DNA from: Candidatus Scybalocola faecigallinarum
GTDB lineage: Bacteria; Bacillota; Clostridia; Lachnospirales; Lachnospiraceae
DNA: 64,000 nucleotides
Direction: 5' to 3'
Assembly: GCA_018711005.1 (NCBI GenBank)
Contig: DVIT01000062.1
Coordinates: 1 to 64,000, forward strand
Under the pieces are notes generated by a model. The model was not told the origin of the DNA and made no database searches. It was given only the letters and a program-made list of their open reading frames with translations. Below are positions 61,852 through 64,000 of the stretch, piece after piece. The position numbers and the translations under genes are program-made. The stretch's first letter is position 1. Each line of letters opens with the position of its first letter.

Positions 61852-63357
61852 ATGGCAATGAAGGGAAAAATGGAAATATCCCCTGAGCTTGAAAAGAATA
61901 TGGCCCTGATCCAGGAGATGTATAAGGACTGCGCCGATGTGGTCAAACGTCAGATGAGGATCGGGGCCAATCATTATCCGGTATATGTTGTATACATGGA
62001 TACAATGATCAACAGAGAACTGGTAGAATCAGATATTTTTAAAAGTCTGGTGTATTCTCTCGGTTCCATACCCTCCCGGGGGGCAATGGACTATATTTTA
62101 AATTATGGGATGATCACAGCTGATGCAGTGCGGGAGACAGACCTGGAAAAGGCACTGAAAAATATGATGAGCGGCGATACCCTTATGTTTGTCCAGGGGG
62201 ATAACGGCGTTCTTGTGATCAACAGCAAGGGGTATCCTAACCGGGGCGTTCAGACCGCAGAATCAGAGATTACCGTCCACGGCCCTAAAGACAGCTTTAC
62301 GGAATCCGTGCGCTTTAACACTGTGCTGGTGCGCCGGCGCATTAAGGATCACCGGCTGAAAACTGTCCAGATTGTTAAGGGGCGCAGGTCTCAAACCGAT
62401 ATTGCTATTATGTATGTGGAGGATCTGGTTCGTCAGGATGTGCTTACAGAGCTGAAACAGCGGATGGATGATTTTGAAATTGACGGGATCTTTGACAGCG
62501 GAAGTTTGGAGCAGCTTTTGGAAAAAGAGTGGTATTCGCCATTCCCTCAGTTTCAGATAACGGAAAGGCCGGACAAAACCGCTTCGGCGCTTCTGGAAGG
62601 CCGTGTGGCTATTTTGGCAGATAATTCTCCCCAGGCATTGCTGCTCCCGGCAGTGGCAGGATGCTTTTACCAGGCGTCGGATGATTATTATAACCGGTGG
62701 GGGATCGCCGCATTTACACGGCTGCTCCGCTACATTGCCTCAGTGCTTGCCTTTGTCCTGCCGGGACTTTATATTGCCATTGCCTCTTTCCATCCGGAGG
62801 TATTTCCCACCAGCCTGGCCCTTTCCTTTGCAGCCTCCCGCCAGGGCGTGCCATTTCCTCTGGCTGTGGAAGTTCTCCTTATGGAACTGGCCTTTGAGCT
62901 GCTGCGAGAAGCGGGAATCCGTTTGCCCGGAGCAATGGGAGGAACACTTGGCATTGTAGGCGGCCTGATCATCGGACAGGCGGCGGTGGACGCCAATATT
63001 GTCAGTCCCATTGTGGTCATTATTGTGGCACTGACGGCCCTGTGCGCCTTTACCATCCCCAATGAGCCATTTGCCTCGGCCTTCCGGCTGATGAAATTTT
63101 ATCTGATCTTTTTAAGTATGTTTTTGGGGATTTTCGGATTTGTCCTTGGCGTTCTGACCCTGCTGGTCCACCTGGCCTCCCTGGACAGCTTTGGCATTCC
63201 CTATATGATGCCCTTTACCGCGGCGGAGGTTAATGGAGGAAATGACCGCAAGGACGGCATATTCCGGCGGCCTTTAAGGGCTATGAAGCGCCGCCCGGTA
63301 TTTACTCAGCCGAAAGCAAGGCTTCGTATGTTTTTTCATTCATCAAAACGTAAGTGA
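61852..63357 (+). CDS. GerA-family spore germination protein, A subunit type
   Basis: 501 aa. A cytoplasmic/soluble N-terminal half (ALIQEMYKDCADVVKRQMRI, YVVYMDTMINRELV) is followed by five to six membrane helices from about residue 290. GAMGGTLGIVGGLIIGQAAV is the conserved GerA segment, followed by FTIPNEPF. The basic C-terminal tail RRPLRAMKRRPVF is also typical. GerA proteins form the oligomeric channel of nutrient germinant receptors in the spore inner membrane. GGAGGG precedes ATG 61852. The B-type gene follows 9 bp downstream. Confidence 0.94.
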   Translation: MAMKGKMEISPELEKNMALIQEMYKDCADVVKRQMRIGANHYPVYVVYMDTMINRELVESDIFKSLVYSLGSIPSRGAMDYILNYGMITADAVRETDLEKALKNMMSGDTLMFVQGDNGVLVINSKGYPNRGVQTAESEITVHGPKDSFTESVRFNTVLVRRRIKDHRLKTVQIVKGRRSQTDIAIMYVEDLVRQDVLTELKQRMDDFEIDGIFDSGSLEQLLEKEWYSPFPQFQITERPDKTASALLEGRVAILADNSPQALLLPAVAGCFYQASDDYYNRWGIAAFTRLLRYIASVLAFVLPGLYIAIASFHPEVFPTSLALSFAASRQGVPFPLAVEVLLMELAFELLREAGIRLPGAMGGTLGIVGGLIIGQAAVDANIVSPIVVIIVALTALCAFTIPNEPFASAFRLMKFYLIFLSMFLGIFGFVLGVLTLLVHLASLDSFGIPYMMPFTAAEVNGGNDRKDGIFRRPLRAMKRRPVFTQPKARLRMFFHSSKRK

Positions 63358-63366
63358 GGAAATGTC

Positions 63367-64000
63367 ATGTTTTCACAAAATCATATTGTTTCTGTACGTC
63401 AGATGAAACGGCTGCTGGTACTGGATCTGTTTGCCGGAACAAGTCTTGTGCTGCCCATGGTGGTCGGCCGCCTTTGCGGCTCCTCCGGAATATTCGCTCT
63501 TTTGATCGGCGGCTGTGCCTCCGGAATATTTGCCTTGTTTTTATTAAATACAGTGAAAGGCTGTCCTGACGGTTATCCGGGATATTGTCAGGAAATCCTC
63601 GGACGTTGGCCGGGCCATGTCCTTATGGGGATCTACGCCCTGCGGTATTTTTTGACAGCAGCCATGTTGCTGGCTGTTTTTGCCCAGATTGTTAATCATA
63701 CATTCCTGACAGATATACCCAGGGCCATTCTTGGGACAGGCATGCTGCTTCTTTGTATTTACTGTGTATTTAAAGGACTGGAAACCCGTGCCCGCCTTGG
63801 GGAAATGCTTATGTATTTTGTTATTGTCCCCATTGTAATCATTATTCTTCTGGCCATCCCTCAGATTCACGTTGATCGTTTATGGCCAATAGAATTTTTA
63901 AATGCAGCTCAAACCGGAAAGCATACTCAGGGACCCGGTGGCCTGAGAGGATTTCTGTGGGCCAGCGCTATTACCTTTGCTTTGTTTTCTTTTGTAGAAT
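63367..64000 (+). CDS. GerB-family germination permease, 3'-truncated by window edge
   Basis: Open from ATG 63367, behind GAGG at proper spacing, to the window end (211 residues visible). MFSQNHIVSVRQMKRLLVLD, LFAGTSLVLPMVVGRLCGSS and GCPDGYPGYCQEILGRW resemble the endospore germination permease (GerAB/APC superfamily), which binds the germinant. Six or more hydrophobic helices are visible. It directly follows the GerA-type gene, with a C-type lipoprotein gene expected beyond the window. Confidence 0.88.
   Translation, partial: MFSQNHIVSVRQMKRLLVLDLFAGTSLVLPMVVGRLCGSSGIFALLIGGCASGIFALFLLNTVKGCPDGYPGYCQEILGRWPGHVLMGIYALRYFLTAAMLLAVFAQIVNHTFLTDIPRAILGTGMLLLCIYCVFKGLETRARLGEMLMYFVIVPIVIIILLAIPQIHVDRLWPIEFLNAAQTGKHTQGPGGLRGFLWASAITFALFSFVE

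Overview
The window is from the chromosome of a low-to-mid GC, spore-forming Firmicute, most likely a gut Lachnospiraceae. The evidence is strong AGGAGG ribosome binding sites, consensus SigA-type promoters, spore genes (CotS-like, SPOCS/LysM, GerA and GerB families), the PadR-DUF1700-DUF4097 cassette, and anaerobic cobalamin and methionine genes. I cannot name the species from sequence alone.

Layout. 1-3.5 kb: end of the str operon (fusA, tuf). 3.5-19.4 kb: a carbohydrate locus. It has an ABC importer (ATPase, permease, binding lipoprotein, second permease), a GH78 alpha-L-rhamnosidase and an alpha/beta-hydrolase lipoprotein, framed by two large AraC regulators. Each regulator carries a C-terminal GH39-like domain without the catalytic glutamates. 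A decayed von Willebrand A gene sits tail to tail against the rhamnosidase and has altered its C-terminus. 19.5-24.2 kb: lgt, then a glcT-like antiterminator and ptsG behind a consensus promoter and a RAT/terminator switch. 24.4-28.5 kb: Nudix, PatB/MalY aminotransferase, and PadR-DUF1700-DUF4097 with a perfect dyad over the promoter. 28.4-32.5 kb: an AraC gene broken by an in-frame TGA, a GH3 enzyme and beta-phosphoglucomutase. 32.5-36.4 kb: a DUF6199-like gene split by a small repeat, a nonapeptide-repeat protein, a second Nudix with a coupled hypothetical gene, and an AI-2E/PerM transporter. 36.8-42.2 kb: a two-gene ThrE exporter, a sortase-type surface protein, and MerR divergent from a YitT protein. 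42.4-50.2 kb: a methionine/C1 module (Hcy methyltransferase-MTHFR fusion, short MetH), fabH, cbiK and a MATE transporter. 50.3-57.7 kb: an LtaS-like enzyme, asnA with a long attenuator-like leader, a CotS-like gene and phosphoglucomutase. 57.9-64 kb: a PrcB-domain lipoprotein, SPOCS/LysM, ispE, GntR, and gerA/gerB-type germination genes running off the end.

The most unusual material is (1) the pair of AraC/pseudo-GH39 regulators, probably using a dead glycosidase fold as a sugar sensor; (2) a dispersed, modular multi-hairpin repeat in at least six copies, one of which has inserted into a gene and another of which provides a stop codon; (3) a 194-bp noncoding element bounded by 19-bp perfect inverted repeats; and (4) compact control regions: a PadR dyad, a 19-bp-spacer MerR promoter, a promoter inside a terminator loop, a RAT, and an unclassified asnA leader.

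Coordinates, motifs and hairpins were read by eye. Family names come from remembered motifs, not from a database search.
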